Shown here piece by piece: positions 45,081 through 54,105 of a DNA stretch of 64,000 nt. The DNA comes from Alteromonas sp. 1_MG-2023. Lineage in GTDB: Bacteria; Pseudomonadota; Gammaproteobacteria; Enterobacterales; Alteromonadaceae. Numbering within the stretch: the first letter of the stretch is position 1; each line of letters opens with the position of its first letter. The notes beneath the pieces are model-generated. The model searched no databases. It worked only from the letters and a program-made list of their open reading frames with translations, and was not told where the DNA came from. Both the position numbers and the translations under genes were made by a program. The DNA is taken from contig NZ_JAUOQH010000002.1 in the NCBI RefSeq assembly GCF_030547075.1, positions 124,001 to 188,000 on the forward strand, given 5' to 3'.

Positions 45081-45122
45081 AGCCCTTATTATTACTATTA
45101 AAAAGAATAATAAGGGCCTTTA
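45081..45122. terminator. Terminator between the regulator and amylase genes
   Basis: GCCCTTATTATT (45082-45093) and AATAATAAGGGC (45106-45117) form a 12-bp stem around a 12-base loop, flanked by A8 and CTTT. It lies between convergent genes and could act in both directions. Confidence 0.75.
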
Positions 45123-45138
45123 TATTGTGGAATAAATA

Positions 45139-46899
45139 TTACTGCGCCGACATCTGCTTGATAAGTGCCGCTTCTAGAGCATCTGAATCTAGCGCCCCTT
45201 CCCTTACCCATACTTGAACGCCATTTGCCGGCACTGTTGTTGTTAACGCGTCACCGGCAACCAACTCACGTGTTTCACCAGACAATTGTTCAGTCCATGT
45301 GCCAGCTTGCATGTATTCATCAACACTAAAATCAGCAGGCTTCTCGTCCTTATTCAGCAATACTAATGCCGTTTGCTGTGCACTATCATTTTGCAACACT
45401 CGGTAAAATGCGGCGCTATGTCCTGCCATTTCAAGGTTAAACTGCAAACCTCGCTGAAGTGCTGGTGTGTTTTTACGCACGTGCGCTATTTTAGTTAGTG
45501 CTTGTGCAATAGCATGTGATTTGGCGTTGTCTATATTGTCTTGGCCAAAGTAATTGCGGTTACCTTGGTGTTCAGACGTACCACGCATAAAGCCAATTTC
45601 TGACCCTTGATACACCACAGGAATACCACGAACCGTAAACAACCAGTTATGGGCATTAATAAAACCATTGTCGGTAGCGTTAATACGCGCCATGTCATGG
45701 TTGTCATAAAAAGTAGTTAAATCATAAGGGTTATTGTAAGGCCCATGAGTTAAATACAAGGTGTCGGCTAAGGTAGCGAAGTCACTTTCAAGTGGCTTTT
45801 CAAACACCTTTACCATGGCTTCTTGCATCGGAAAGTCAAGCACACTCACCGCGCCATTCTTTGGAAGGGTATGCTGCGCAATAAAGTTCGCATCATATTG
45901 GAAGCTTTCACCGAACATAAAGAAGTCGGGATGCTCTGCCCTAACCCGGTCTGACATTTCTCGCCAAAAGTCATGAGGTACATGCCTGATGGTGTCGATA
46001 CGAAATGCATCCGCGCCTTGTGAAATCCAGTAAAGGTAACTATTGATAAGATAATCTCTTACCTTGGGGTTTTGATCATCAAGGTTAGATAGTTTTACCA
46101 AATCTGGGTAATCATGAAAAAATTCATGCAGTGGATTATTTTTTGGGTCTAAGTCTTCAGGAGCTAGATTCTGGTGATCAGCAACTAATTCGCCTTCTGC
46201 ATTATAAATTTCACCGTATCCAGGTTGGTCAGAGGGCATAGTAAAGCTTGGCGTACCGTGGTTTGCCACAATATCAAATACCGATTTCAAACCAAAGTTT
46301 TCACGCATTTGTGTGGTGTATTGCTTCACACTTAAATCATGACTTATCAAATGCTCATCAGCTTTATAAAAATTAGTTGCCCAATAACCGTGGTAGCCCG
46401 TTTTTCCGCCGTCTTTGAATGCGCCACCATAGGTGATTTGCTCATCTCCGCTAAATGATTGGTTTGGGTTTTCTAGGACTGGTGTCATCCACACCGCCGT
46501 AAAACCCATATCACGAATATAGTCGCCATTGTTTAGCACCCCTTTGAGGTCGCCGCCCATATAGCCGACATAGGCTTTTTCACCGTCAGGACCTTCCATC
46601 GGTAGCTGCCAAGTTGGAAACTCCCCGCCTTGTGCTTCATGATTATTAGTTGGGTCGCCATCAACGAACCGGTCGGTCATTACAAAATAAATTGCTTCGC
46701 TTGCAAACGGTGTGGTGGTACCTAAAATAGTCACTTGTGTATTATCTTTATTAGTAGAAGCTGCTGATGCTGACAAAGCAGAATTAACTTCTGCCTTGGG
46801 CTGTGGCGAATCCGTAGACGTATTAGCACAACCTGTTATTGTGCCTACACCCAATGCAAGTGTAATGGCAACGGTAAGGTTTTTTACTTTATGAATCAT
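45139..46899 (-). CDS. Lipoprotein GH13 alpha-amylase
   Basis: A lipoprotein signal (TLALGVGTITGCANT) is followed by the GH13 barrel: conserved regions VFDIVANHG (region I), GADAFRIDTIRH with the nucleophile Asp, FMFGESFQY with the acid/base Glu, and TFYDNHDMARI with the stabilising Asp. A C-terminal beta domain ends the protein (586 residues). It would be tethered on the periplasmic side or the surface and cut alpha-1,4 links of maltodextrins. Its ATG shares one base with the TAA of the transporter gene upstream (TAATG), so the two are translationally coupled. The exact GH13 subfamily cannot be told by eye. Confidence 0.9.
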   Translation of the reverse strand: MIHKVKNLTVAITLALGVGTITGCANTSTDSPQPKAEVNSALSASAASTNKDNTQVTILGTTTPFASEAIYFVMTDRFVDGDPTNNHEAQGGEFPTWQLPMEGPDGEKAYVGYMGGDLKGVLNNGDYIRDMGFTAVWMTPVLENPNQSFSGDEQITYGGAFKDGGKTGYHGYWATNFYKADEHLISHDLSVKQYTTQMRENFGLKSVFDIVANHGTPSFTMPSDQPGYGEIYNAEGELVADHQNLAPEDLDPKNNPLHEFFHDYPDLVKLSNLDDQNPKVRDYLINSYLYWISQGADAFRIDTIRHVPHDFWREMSDRVRAEHPDFFMFGESFQYDANFIAQHTLPKNGAVSVLDFPMQEAMVKVFEKPLESDFATLADTLYLTHGPYNNPYDLTTFYDNHDMARINATDNGFINAHNWLFTVRGIPVVYQGSEIGFMRGTSEHQGNRNYFGQDNIDNAKSHAIAQALTKIAHVRKNTPALQRGLQFNLEMAGHSAAFYRVLQNDSAQQTALVLLNKDEKPADFSVDEYMQAGTWTEQLSGETRELVAGDALTTTVPANGVQVWVREGALDSDALEAALIKQMSAQ

Positions 46900-48389
46900 T
46901 ATGCTAGTTCCTTATCAGCGACTTCAGCTTCTACTACGTCATGTTCTTTTACAAAAAATACAGCGATAGCGCCCAATAACATGGACGCTCCGGCGACAAC
47001 GATAATGTATTTAGCTTCGTTGTCGAACACACTACTTAAAATCCAACCTGCAGTTAAACCAGACACTATTTGTGGTGCAGCTACCGTAAAGTTAAATATG
47101 CCCATATAAACGCCCGTTTTGTTGGCGGGTAACGCCCCTGCCAACATGGCATAAGGCATGGCTAAAATAGCAGCCCATGCAATCCCTACCCCAATCATTG
47201 GGATAAGCAGCTTCACTGCCCCAAGGGGAACAGTAACTTCAGTAATGAGTAAGTTCACATTCACCATGGTGAGGTCTTGGAAGAAAAGGAAGCTAACATA
47301 GCTTACGCCGCCCAAAATTAACGCCCCGGCATAAATGGTTTTTCTACCAAACTTATCGGCAAGTCGGGCAAGGAAAACTGAGAAGACGGCGGCGAACACT
47401 GAATAAGCAGCAAACAATATCCCCACCCAGTCACCAGCTGCGCCTTTAGCGGCTACAATAGCGTCTGGTACTTGTGCAACTGAGGCAATGTGCGCAGGAT
47501 CCCACCAGATTTTATCAACGCCCCAGATATGCTGGGTAATTGCTGGTGTGGTATATACCCACATAATAAACAGGGCAAACCATGAGAAGAATTGTACAAC
47601 GGCAAGTTGTTTCATGGTTTTAGGCATGTGAACAACCAAAGAAAAGAATGCTTTCATACGCATGGTAAAGGGTGCTTTGGGCGTATTTTCTGGCTCAACG
47701 TTATTTTCAACGCTTAGGCCTTTGTATCTATTGTACTCTTCTGGTGAGTACTCTTTGGTGCGAAACACAGTCCAAATTACCGTACCAAGCAATACCGTAG
47801 CACCAATGTAGAAAGCCCAAATAACAGAAGGCGCGACTTCGCCCATCTGTGCAGTATTTTCAAGACCAACCACGTTAGTTAATACGAATGGCAATATTGA
47901 CCCTATAACGGCACCAATATTTATGAGTAGCGACTGGATAGAATAGCCAATGTTGCGCTGGGATGGTGGCACCATATCAGACACCAAAGAGCGGAAAGGC
48001 TGGAAGCACACATTAAACGATGCATCCATTAGCGCGACCATCAGCGCCCCCATTAGCATTGGCGCTAGAAAGGCCACAAATAAAGGCGCATTAGGTAATA
48101 AAATCATACCTAGTACTGCAGCTACAGCACCGGCAAGAATGAAAGGTCGTCTTCGCCCTAAACGGTTCCAGGTTCTGTCAGACGCTGAGCCAACAATAGG
48201 TTGTACAATCAACCCCATAATAGGCGCTACTAGCCAGAAAAGTGATAATGAATGAAGGTCTGCCCCTAGGTCGGAAAGGATTCGGCTCACATTGGCATTT
48301 TGCAGTGCAAAGCCAAATTGAACGCCTAAGAACCCAAAGCTGACATTCCAAATTTGCCAGAATGATAAACGAGGTTGTTGTACTTGCAT
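46899..48389 (-). CDS. SLC45-type MFS sugar/H+ symporter (maltose/sucrose)
   Basis: A 496-residue carrier with about twelve hydrophobic segments. The N-terminal FWQIWNVSFGFLGVQFGFAL and the cytoplasmic motif SDRTWNRLGRRRPFILAG between TM2 and TM3 are the SLC45/GPH hallmark. A second LADKFGRKTIYAG lies between TM8 and TM9. In Shewanella and Xanthomonadales similar carriers import maltose or sucrose. It is upstream of and coupled to the amylase gene. The gene is the first intact member of an operon whose original first gene has decayed (48418-48606). Confidence 0.9.
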   Translation of the reverse strand: MQVQQPRLSFWQIWNVSFGFLGVQFGFALQNANVSRILSDLGADLHSLSLFWLVAPIMGLIVQPIVGSASDRTWNRLGRRRPFILAGAVAAVLGMILLPNAPLFVAFLAPMLMGALMVALMDASFNVCFQPFRSLVSDMVPPSQRNIGYSIQSLLINIGAVIGSILPFVLTNVVGLENTAQMGEVAPSVIWAFYIGATVLLGTVIWTVFRTKEYSPEEYNRYKGLSVENNVEPENTPKAPFTMRMKAFFSLVVHMPKTMKQLAVVQFFSWFALFIMWVYTTPAITQHIWGVDKIWWDPAHIASVAQVPDAIVAAKGAAGDWVGILFAAYSVFAAVFSVFLARLADKFGRKTIYAGALILGGVSYVSFLFFQDLTMVNVNLLITEVTVPLGAVKLLIPMIGVGIAWAAILAMPYAMLAGALPANKTGVYMGIFNFTVAAPQIVSGLTAGWILSSVFDNEAKYIIVVAGASMLLGAIAVFFVKEHDVVEAEVADKELA

Positions 48390-48417
48390 GAGACCACTCT
48401 ACTTTATTGTTGTTCTA

Positions 48418-48606
48418 TTAATTTACGATGAAAACACTGGCCGACATTGGCGCTAACGTTACTGTTTCGTTTGCGGCGAATATCTTATCGTCCTTAAGAC
48501 GAGTCATGTTCTTTCTGCCATCAATGACCACTTTGTATTTATTCATGTTAACCGTTGATGCTTTATCATTTTTGTTCAAAATCACCACTATAGCCGGTGA
48601 CTTACT
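48418..48606 (-). pseudogene. 3' remnant of a GH13-type glucosidase/amylase gene
   Basis: Minus-strand frame from 48606 to a TAA at 48418-48420: 62 codons reading SPAIVVILNKNDKAS, VVIDGRKNMTRLKD and ETVTLAPMSASVFIVN. This is a typical C-terminal beta-sandwich ending of GH13 enzymes (compare 'vvvlnkn...' followed by '...l.p.s..vf...'). There is no start codon or catalytic domain; the frame is closed by TAA at 48607-48609. The remnant lies just upstream of the sugar transporter gene in the same direction, so it appears to be what is left of the first gene of that operon. The gene type is inferred from a short stretch. Confidence 0.7.
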
Positions 48607-48908
48607 TTAACCGTTGGCCAGAAACGACAAATGTTAAATCGGAGGTGCAGCACACACCCTCCCATGTTAATAAGACGTTAAACCACGATGGCATACTAAC
48701 CTTACAAGCTAATTACGCCAATCTTATGCATACGTATTCACCATTTGCAGTGGTACTAAAACGCTAGCAGGCGCTAGAGAATGGCGATTCACGCGCATTC
48801 TCAGTGTATTTTTTTGCACTAACGGCAATAAAAAAGCGCCTAATCGAAGCCCCTTTCAATTGCATCGGGCATTGGATTCGGAATTCGGGATTGGATTCAA
48901 AATTAGAA
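48607..48908. other. Intergenic region upstream of the decayed operon
   Basis: This 302-base stretch separates the GH13 remnant from the end of the GH13 gene at 48909. Apart from the operator/promoter at 48693-48740, I see no gene. A GGAGG..CCTCC inverted repeat lies at about 48640-48662. Short low-complexity words repeat at the right end (GGATTCGGAATTCGGGATT around 48874-48892). The deletion junction must lie between 48607 and about 48690. Confidence 0.5.
48693..48740 (-). promoter_or_regulatory. Operator plus promoter of the transporter-amylase operon
   Basis: On the minus strand: TGAATACGTATGCA (48727-48740), then TAAGA, then a -35-like TTGGCG (48716-48721), a 17-base spacer, and a -10-like TAGTAT (48693-48698). 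The 14-mer is identical to the one at 61756. The operator sits just before the -35 element. Confidence 0.65.
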
Positions 48909-51017
48909 TTAGTCAGGAACCAAGTCGAATACCTTACTTTCTAGACCTTCTAGGCTGATAGTAATTTCAAGCCCATTTTCAGTAGCTGTCATGGTGGAAT
49001 CTTCATGAGATAGCAGCGCCTTTACAGCAATGGGGTTATTACTAAGAGTGGTGTTATTAGCATTGTTAATCGAAAGGCTATTAAGTACCGCGCTGTTAAA
49101 ACTACCGCCTAACGCATTTATTTCCATCATATCCGCAGTGGGAACGGTAAGGGTAAACTCCCCTGTTGCATGAGCTGAAAAATTCGCGATAACTAAAATT
49201 GCATCGTTTTCAGCATGTCGGATAAAGGCAAACTGTTGCTCGGTATAACCGTGTGGGCGCGAACTCTGAATTTTATTATGAGTGATACTTTTAAGCGCAG
49301 TTTGCGCTAAATTCGCAGCGTGCAAACTAATAAAGTCACCTAGGATGGCAGCATTGCTAGAAGCGATTTTCATCACTTGTTCATAAAACCGGCGTAAAGA
49401 TTTTTCTTCAGCCGTTGACTGACCACCATCAAATTGCCCCTGATTCATCCAGCGTTGATGGGCCGGTACGCCAGCATAATCAAATATAGTAGTTCGAGTA
49501 GGGTCGCCAAACCCCGTATCTTCACTGCCATCCTCCCCTACATCTTGCCCGAAATAAAGTAAGAATGGAGCTTTGTTAATAAGTGCACTTACCGTTAGCG
49601 CTGGTTTGCCTTGTTCAGCACTTCCCGCAAAATCAGCACTTGGAATTCGTTGCTCATCATGATTTTCTAAAAAATTAAGCATGTGCGATGATATGTCTGC
49701 AACCTCTTTATTAGCGCTGACTAATGCACTGACCTTTCCCTCACCTCGAATAATCGACTTTAAGGTGTCGTAAAAGCCCACTTTATCGTAAAGGTAATCC
49801 ATCTTACCTAGCTGAATGTAGTCTCTGTATTTATCGGGTTGGTAAACTTCCGCTAGTAAAAACGCATCCGCGTTTTGTTGCTTAATGGCACTGTTTAAAA
49901 ATGACCAGAATTCTACGGGCACCATTTCAGCCATGTCGAACCGAAAACCATCAACGCCTTTATCTAGCCAGTAAATGGCAATGTCTCTAAATTTGTACCA
50001 AGAATCTGGCAATGATTTGTCAGCCCAAAAAGCGGCATGCACTGCCGCTGACTTATCACGATACGCTTCTGGTAACACAGGAAAGTCATAGGTTCCGTCA
50101 GGCCTGACACCGTAATTTATTTTAACCGTTTCGTACCAATCATTAATATCAGGCTGTGGTGCTCGACTGCCATTGCCCGTCCATTTAGCTGGAAATTCAT
50201 CAAACCTCCTGTCAGCCAAAGGATGCTGATTTTTTTCAGTAGCTTTGCCGCCTAAAACGGTATCTGCAACGCCTTCTGGTAATTCAAACGGGGTATTGGG
50301 TATGTAATAGAAATTATTTTCTCGAGAATACGCTTGCGATGTATCGTCGTTAGCACCGAAGTTATCATGGCGTGGCGACAAAGATTGATAACGGCGTGCA
50401 ACATGATTAGGCACTATATCGATAACCACTTTCATACCGTGCTGATGAGTGCGCTGAATAAGCGCTTCAAATTCATGTAATCGATTCGCAGGATTGACTG
50501 CTAAATCAGGGTTAACGTTGTAATAATCTTTAACTGCATAAGGTGAACCAGCACGTCCCTTAATTACATCAGGATCATCGTCACTAATTCCAAAATTAAG
50601 GTAACTGGTAGCAAGAGCATGGTGCGGTACACCGGTGTACCAAATATGAGTGGTACCTAAGGCTTTTATACTTTCAAGTGCCTGTGGTGTGAAATCATTG
50701 AACTTCCCCACTCCATTTTCTGCAAGTGTGCCCCAAGGTTTATTAGTTGTATTAGTATTACCGAACAATCGAGTAAACACTTGGTAAACCACAGGTTTGC
50801 CAGTGTAAGGGGATTGGTTTGAAATAGGGGAATGAACGGTGGTTAGCCTTTCATTTTTGATACGCTCACTTTTCATGAGTTCGGTTTCTGTCTTTGGGTA
50901 AGCGATACAGGATAAGAGGCCTAGTGATAATGCCGTTACCGTCATTTTTTTTGCTGTGTTTTTCGCCTTACATGAAAACGTGACTTTCAAAAAATTTTGG
51001 CGATGTATTCTTTTCAT
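48909..51017 (-). CDS. GH13 alpha-amylase-family enzyme (periplasmic or lipoprotein)
   Basis: The start at the ATG at 51017 (MKRIHRQN) is chosen because nothing conserved precedes it. A hydrophobic segment TALSLGLLSC (about residues 27-38) ends in a possible lipobox LLSC. The GH13 barrel has KVVIDIVPNHVA (region I), GVDGFRFDMAEM with the nucleophile Asp, FLLAEVYQPD with the acid/base Glu, and FLENHDEQRIPS with the third acidic residue. A C-terminal beta domain closes the 702-residue protein. The NHVARRYQS and insertion between regions I and II (about 150 residues) distinguish it from the amylase at 45139. It has two operator copies upstream. Confidence 0.87.
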   Translation of the reverse strand: MKRIHRQNFLKVTFSCKAKNTAKKMTVTALSLGLLSCIAYPKTETELMKSERIKNERLTTVHSPISNQSPYTGKPVVYQVFTRLFGNTNTTNKPWGTLAENGVGKFNDFTPQALESIKALGTTHIWYTGVPHHALATSYLNFGISDDDPDVIKGRAGSPYAVKDYYNVNPDLAVNPANRLHEFEALIQRTHQHGMKVVIDIVPNHVARRYQSLSPRHDNFGANDDTSQAYSRENNFYYIPNTPFELPEGVADTVLGGKATEKNQHPLADRRFDEFPAKWTGNGSRAPQPDINDWYETVKINYGVRPDGTYDFPVLPEAYRDKSAAVHAAFWADKSLPDSWYKFRDIAIYWLDKGVDGFRFDMAEMVPVEFWSFLNSAIKQQNADAFLLAEVYQPDKYRDYIQLGKMDYLYDKVGFYDTLKSIIRGEGKVSALVSANKEVADISSHMLNFLENHDEQRIPSADFAGSAEQGKPALTVSALINKAPFLLYFGQDVGEDGSEDTGFGDPTRTTIFDYAGVPAHQRWMNQGQFDGGQSTAEEKSLRRFYEQVMKIASSNAAILGDFISLHAANLAQTALKSITHNKIQSSRPHGYTEQQFAFIRHAENDAILVIANFSAHATGEFTLTVPTADMMEINALGGSFNSAVLNSLSINNANNTTLSNNPIAVKALLSHEDSTMTATENGLEITISLEGLESKVFDLVPD

Positions 51018-51057
51018 ATCTAACACTACGAGCAAACCTTAATATTGGAATGCCAAT

Positions 51058-51124
51058 AGCATACGCGTTAAGGGAATGTTAAAACAATTCCATACGTATT
51101 CAATACCATTTTAATACGTATAGA
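51058..51124 (-). promoter_or_regulatory. Double operator plus promoter of the GH13 gene at 48909
   Basis: On the minus strand: TCTATACGTATTAA (51111-51124) and TTGAATACGTATGGAA (51087-51102), with centres 22 bases apart (two helical turns), then a -35-like TTGTTT (51082-51087) overlapping the end of the second site, an 18-base spacer, and a -10-like TATGCT (51058-51063). A related GCATACGCGTTA overlaps the -10. Confidence 0.65.
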
Positions 51125-51228
51125 CTGTCAAATTCCTTTTCCCTCGAACATTTAACGCTTGATGTTCTAGATTATATGACTGTGCTAAGTAGATTTTAGC
51201 GGCCATAAAATCGGAGATGGTAAATTAA

Positions 51229-52119
51229 CTAAGCAGCTTTACTCGTGGTAAATTCATCAGCTGATTTCGCGGCAGCACCGAACATATCTTCCGTCAAACT
51301 ACCTGAGATATCATCTTTAATACGCAGTAAGAAACTACGTAAAGCTGGCGTTAATTCACTTTCAATAGACTTTGGCTTAATCCGATAGACAGCTCGAAGA
51401 CCGTTGTAATCAATTGGATCACCTAAACGCTCAAAGTTAAAACCAAACATTTTCAATCGACGAGCTAATTTGGGCTCCATCAGCACATAGGCATATTCCA
51501 TTTCTTGCTCAACGCAAATACTCAGAGCAATAAAATAAAGCGCCAAAGATAGGTATGGGATGTGTTCAAGTAAGACACTTTCTGCCTTACTCACTTTCTG
51601 GTTACCGGATGGCTTGAATGGGGCTTTCGATTTTAGTTGTCTAACTCTAAAAGACTTAGGAATAGCCAAACGAGAGATTTCACAAATGGAAGTTCGACCA
51701 AGTTGCGCAGGCACTAACGCTTTGTCTTCAATAGCGTGAATACACTTTTCTTCTAGCGGTAATGCTTGGTTTCTAATCGCTGGCATAATAATGCGAATAG
51801 TCCCTGCACAATCACCTGTAGGTAAATGTTTGATGTAGCAATTTACCGAGTAATCATCGTAACGATCTATTTCTAACCCCGTAGACCGCTCTTTTTCAAA
51901 ATTCATTTCTTCACAATAGACATTATGCCTTGTGCTGAAACACGTCTCTCTGTCTTCGGTATTTTGTGCCACCACGAGTGAGTAACGACTAAAGAAAAAA
52001 CTCGACAATTCATCTATCTGTTTTTTCTTTCTTTTGTTTCTCAATTTCTTCAAATTAGAAGAAATATGGCTATGCATTATTTTTAATTTATTTAGCGAAG
52101 TAGCGACACGTTTTTTCAA
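51229..52119 (-). CDS. PEP-CTERM/exosortase-associated acyltransferase (orphan)
   Basis: The protein (296 residues) matches the family usually coded next to exosortase genes: SRYSLVVAQNTEDRETCFSTRHNVYCEE, TGLEIDRYDDYSVNCYIKH, CAGTIRIIMPA, and CEISRLAIPKSFR are the conserved acyl-homoserine-lactone-synthase/FeeM-like core. The family is thought to make an N-acyl amino acid or similar. It starts at a TTG (52119) with the strong GAGGACC site eight bases upstream. The N-terminal 35 residues are very Lys-rich (KKLRNKRKKKQ). No exosortase, PEP-CTERM protein or polysaccharide biosynthesis genes are in the window, so it stands alone among starch genes. Confidence 0.85.
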   Translation of the reverse strand: MKKRVATSLNKLKIMHSHISSNLKKLRNKRKKKQIDELSSFFFSRYSLVVAQNTEDRETCFSTRHNVYCEEMNFEKERSTGLEIDRYDDYSVNCYIKHLPTGDCAGTIRIIMPAIRNQALPLEEKCIHAIEDKALVPAQLGRTSICEISRLAIPKSFRVRQLKSKAPFKPSGNQKVSKAESVLLEHIPYLSLALYFIALSICVEQEMEYAYVLMEPKLARRLKMFGFNFERLGDPIDYNGLRAVYRIKPKSIESELTPALRSFLLRIKDDISGSLTEDMFGAAAKSADEFTTSKAA

Positions 52120-52226
52120 TTTTATGGTCCTCTATAGATTTAGCAGGCCCAGTTTGAAAAGAATGACAAAAGCTTACATTATGAACACACACAATTTCAC
52201 TTTTGAATACAACAATTCAAACCGAT

Positions 52227-52742
52227 TTATAGTTTTGATTGATTATTATTATCCCGGCTCTCACGTATGAGGCTATTACCTGAGATATACTCTGATTTTG
52301 CTAAACGATCGTAAAGTACAACGTTAGCGGTGGCGGCCAGATTCATGCATGAGTAAGTGGGTATGTAAACAACATGGTCACACCACTCAAGAACGTTCTT
52401 ATCTAAGCTGCCATCTTCTGGTCCAAAAATGTACATTGCATTTTCGGGATGTTTGAATTCGGGTAAAGGTAATGCGCCTTCTACTAGCTCTATGGCTACT
52501 ACACTTGCATTTTCAGGCACAACTTCTTTTAAGTCATCAACACCAATAGTAGGGATCTTTTTATGGAAAGCCTTCGTATCAGCATTAAAATTCTTTGCGA
52601 TTCTGTATCGGTAGCCCGTGTAAAAAACACTAGACACCCCATAACAACCTGCTGCACGTAATATAGACGCAACGTTCACGGGGTTTTTCGGGTTTACTAA
52701 CCCGATACTTACTGTTTGCTTTGAAAGCGAGATGGGATCCAC
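52227..52742 (-). CDS. SpoU/TrmH-family RNA methyltransferase
   Basis: A short SPOUT enzyme (171 residues) starting with GTG at 52742 (AGAGG upstream). Conserved motifs are VNPKNPVNVASILRAAGCYG (motif 1, with Asn for 2'-O-methylation), YIFGPEDGSLDKNVLEWCD (motif 2) and YIPTYSCMNLAATANVVLYD (motif 3, SAM-binding knot). This short form is close to TrmL-like and other tRNA/rRNA 2'-O-methyltransferases; the target is unknown. The C-terminal tail is Asn-rich. It is in the same direction as the acyltransferase downstream, 107 bases apart. Confidence 0.85.
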   Translation of the reverse strand: MDPISLSKQTVSIGLVNPKNPVNVASILRAAGCYGVSSVFYTGYRYRIAKNFNADTKAFHKKIPTIGVDDLKEVVPENASVVAIELVEGALPLPEFKHPENAMYIFGPEDGSLDKNVLEWCDHVVYIPTYSCMNLAATANVVLYDRLAKSEYISGNSLIRESRDNNNQSKL

Positions 52743-52874
52743 ACAACCTCTTTTATTTTTTTTATAGGTAATATTCTTTAAATATCACCACTTTGGCTAC
52801 TGCGATGTCATGCCATTCTAATTTATTATTACGCTTTGTCTTGCACTAAATCGTTATACTTTCGTTTAATTTTT

Positions 52875-53732
52875 TTACGCAACACTTTTATTATTGTTAA
52901 ATTGTACTAGCGACGCAGACATTGTACGTCTCGCCATTCGTCGTCCTTGCCCATAACCACGCAACAACTTCTTTTTATCCATTGTTAAACGCTTTACACA
53001 AAACGCTTCATCGGGTGCGATGACCGTAATCTTGCAGTCAGACGGCGATTTTGCAAGAAAATTCAATGTTTCGTTATAAATTTCTGATCTTTTTAATATT
53101 TTTTCAAGTAGTGCTGGTTGTCCACCATACATCTTTTCGAGTAACCATGCTGTTTTAACCGCGGGTTTAGAAAAACCTTTTGGTTGAGAAAGCACTACGG
53201 TTATATCCCGTGCGCCCATTTCATAGGCTTTTATAACTGGAATAGCGTCTGCCACTCCACCATCAACATACTGTTTTTGTTCAATAACTGGTTGTTCTCG
53301 GAACGCAGTGGGTATAGCGCAGGATGCCACCATTAATGCATCAACATTTTCTGCTGTTGCTTTTATATACTCACAGTCGCCCGATTCAACATTAGTAATG
53401 CCGACATACAAAGGCATTGCTGCTTTTTCTCCGGGAGCTGGTATGCCTAATGACTTTTTAGAGTGATGCCATAACCAATGTACATCGGTCATGTGCCCAC
53501 CTTTAATAAAACGCATCGGGCTAAAAAACTCCCGTTTTGTCGCATATTGCATAATGATGGTTTTACTAAGCCCTGGCATTCTAGCTACATAGGTTGAAAG
53601 GTTGGTTGCACCAGCCGATACCCCTATCGCGAAATCGAACGGATAGTGATTCTGTTCCATGAACTTATCCAATACGCCAGCTGCAAATACCCCGCGCATT
53701 GCGCCACCTTCTACTACTAACGCTGATTTCAT
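52875..53732 (-). CDS. Patatin-like phospholipase
   Basis: I start at the ATG at 53732 (GGAGAC upstream), giving MKSALVVEGGAMRGVFAAG. The patatin elements are the oxyanion loop GGAMRG, the Ser in GVSAGATNL (G-x-S-x-G) and the catalytic Asp in YVDGGVAD. At 285 residues it belongs with bacterial YjjU/RssA-like proteins that hydrolyse lysophospholipids or acyl esters in the cytoplasm. It is encoded between the starch genes but has no obvious role in starch use. Confidence 0.9.
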   Translation of the reverse strand: MKSALVVEGGAMRGVFAAGVLDKFMEQNHYPFDFAIGVSAGATNLSTYVARMPGLSKTIIMQYATKREFFSPMRFIKGGHMTDVHWLWHHSKKSLGIPAPGEKAAMPLYVGITNVESGDCEYIKATAENVDALMVASCAIPTAFREQPVIEQKQYVDGGVADAIPVIKAYEMGARDITVVLSQPKGFSKPAVKTAWLLEKMYGGQPALLEKILKRSEIYNETLNFLAKSPSDCKITVIAPDEAFCVKRLTMDKKKLLRGYGQGRRMARRTMSASLVQFNNNKSVA

Positions 53733-54105
53733 TGTTAAAGTCTCCGTATAAATAGCTAATTTATATATCGCTATCTTAACAATTCCTTCTACTGGAGTGT
53801 CTCTAGACTGAAAGCATAAAGAAAACAATGTCAGTCAATCATAACCATCACTAACCATGACTTTAACTAACGAAGGCTCTATATAAACGAGACCATATAA
53901 GCAGAGCTACGTTGAGCCCCGCTATTCGTTACTACTTATGTTGAATATAGCAAGGTGCGTTCCAATAGTTCGAGTTTTTTATTCTGCCGAAATTTTGAAA
54001 AAAGAATTGCGGGAAAAATTGATTGGTTTAATGGAAAAAACTGTTTAAAGAAAGAAAAAAGCCGTGGAAAACCACGACTTTAGTTTTTAAGTAAAACTTA
54101 TAGAA
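53733..54105. other. Intergenic region with the pullulanase terminator
   Basis: The 373 bases between the patatin gene and the pullulanase gene hold the patatin ribosome-binding site and presumably its promoter in the right half, and the hairpin at 54058-54083. I see no ORF and no ATACGTAT operator. Confidence 0.5.
54058..54083 (-). terminator. Terminator after the pullulanase gene
   Basis: On the minus strand AAAGTCGTGG, loop TTTT, CCACGGCTTT then a T-run: 10-bp stem with one mismatch, starting 23 bases after the pullulanase stop codon. Confidence 0.85.
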
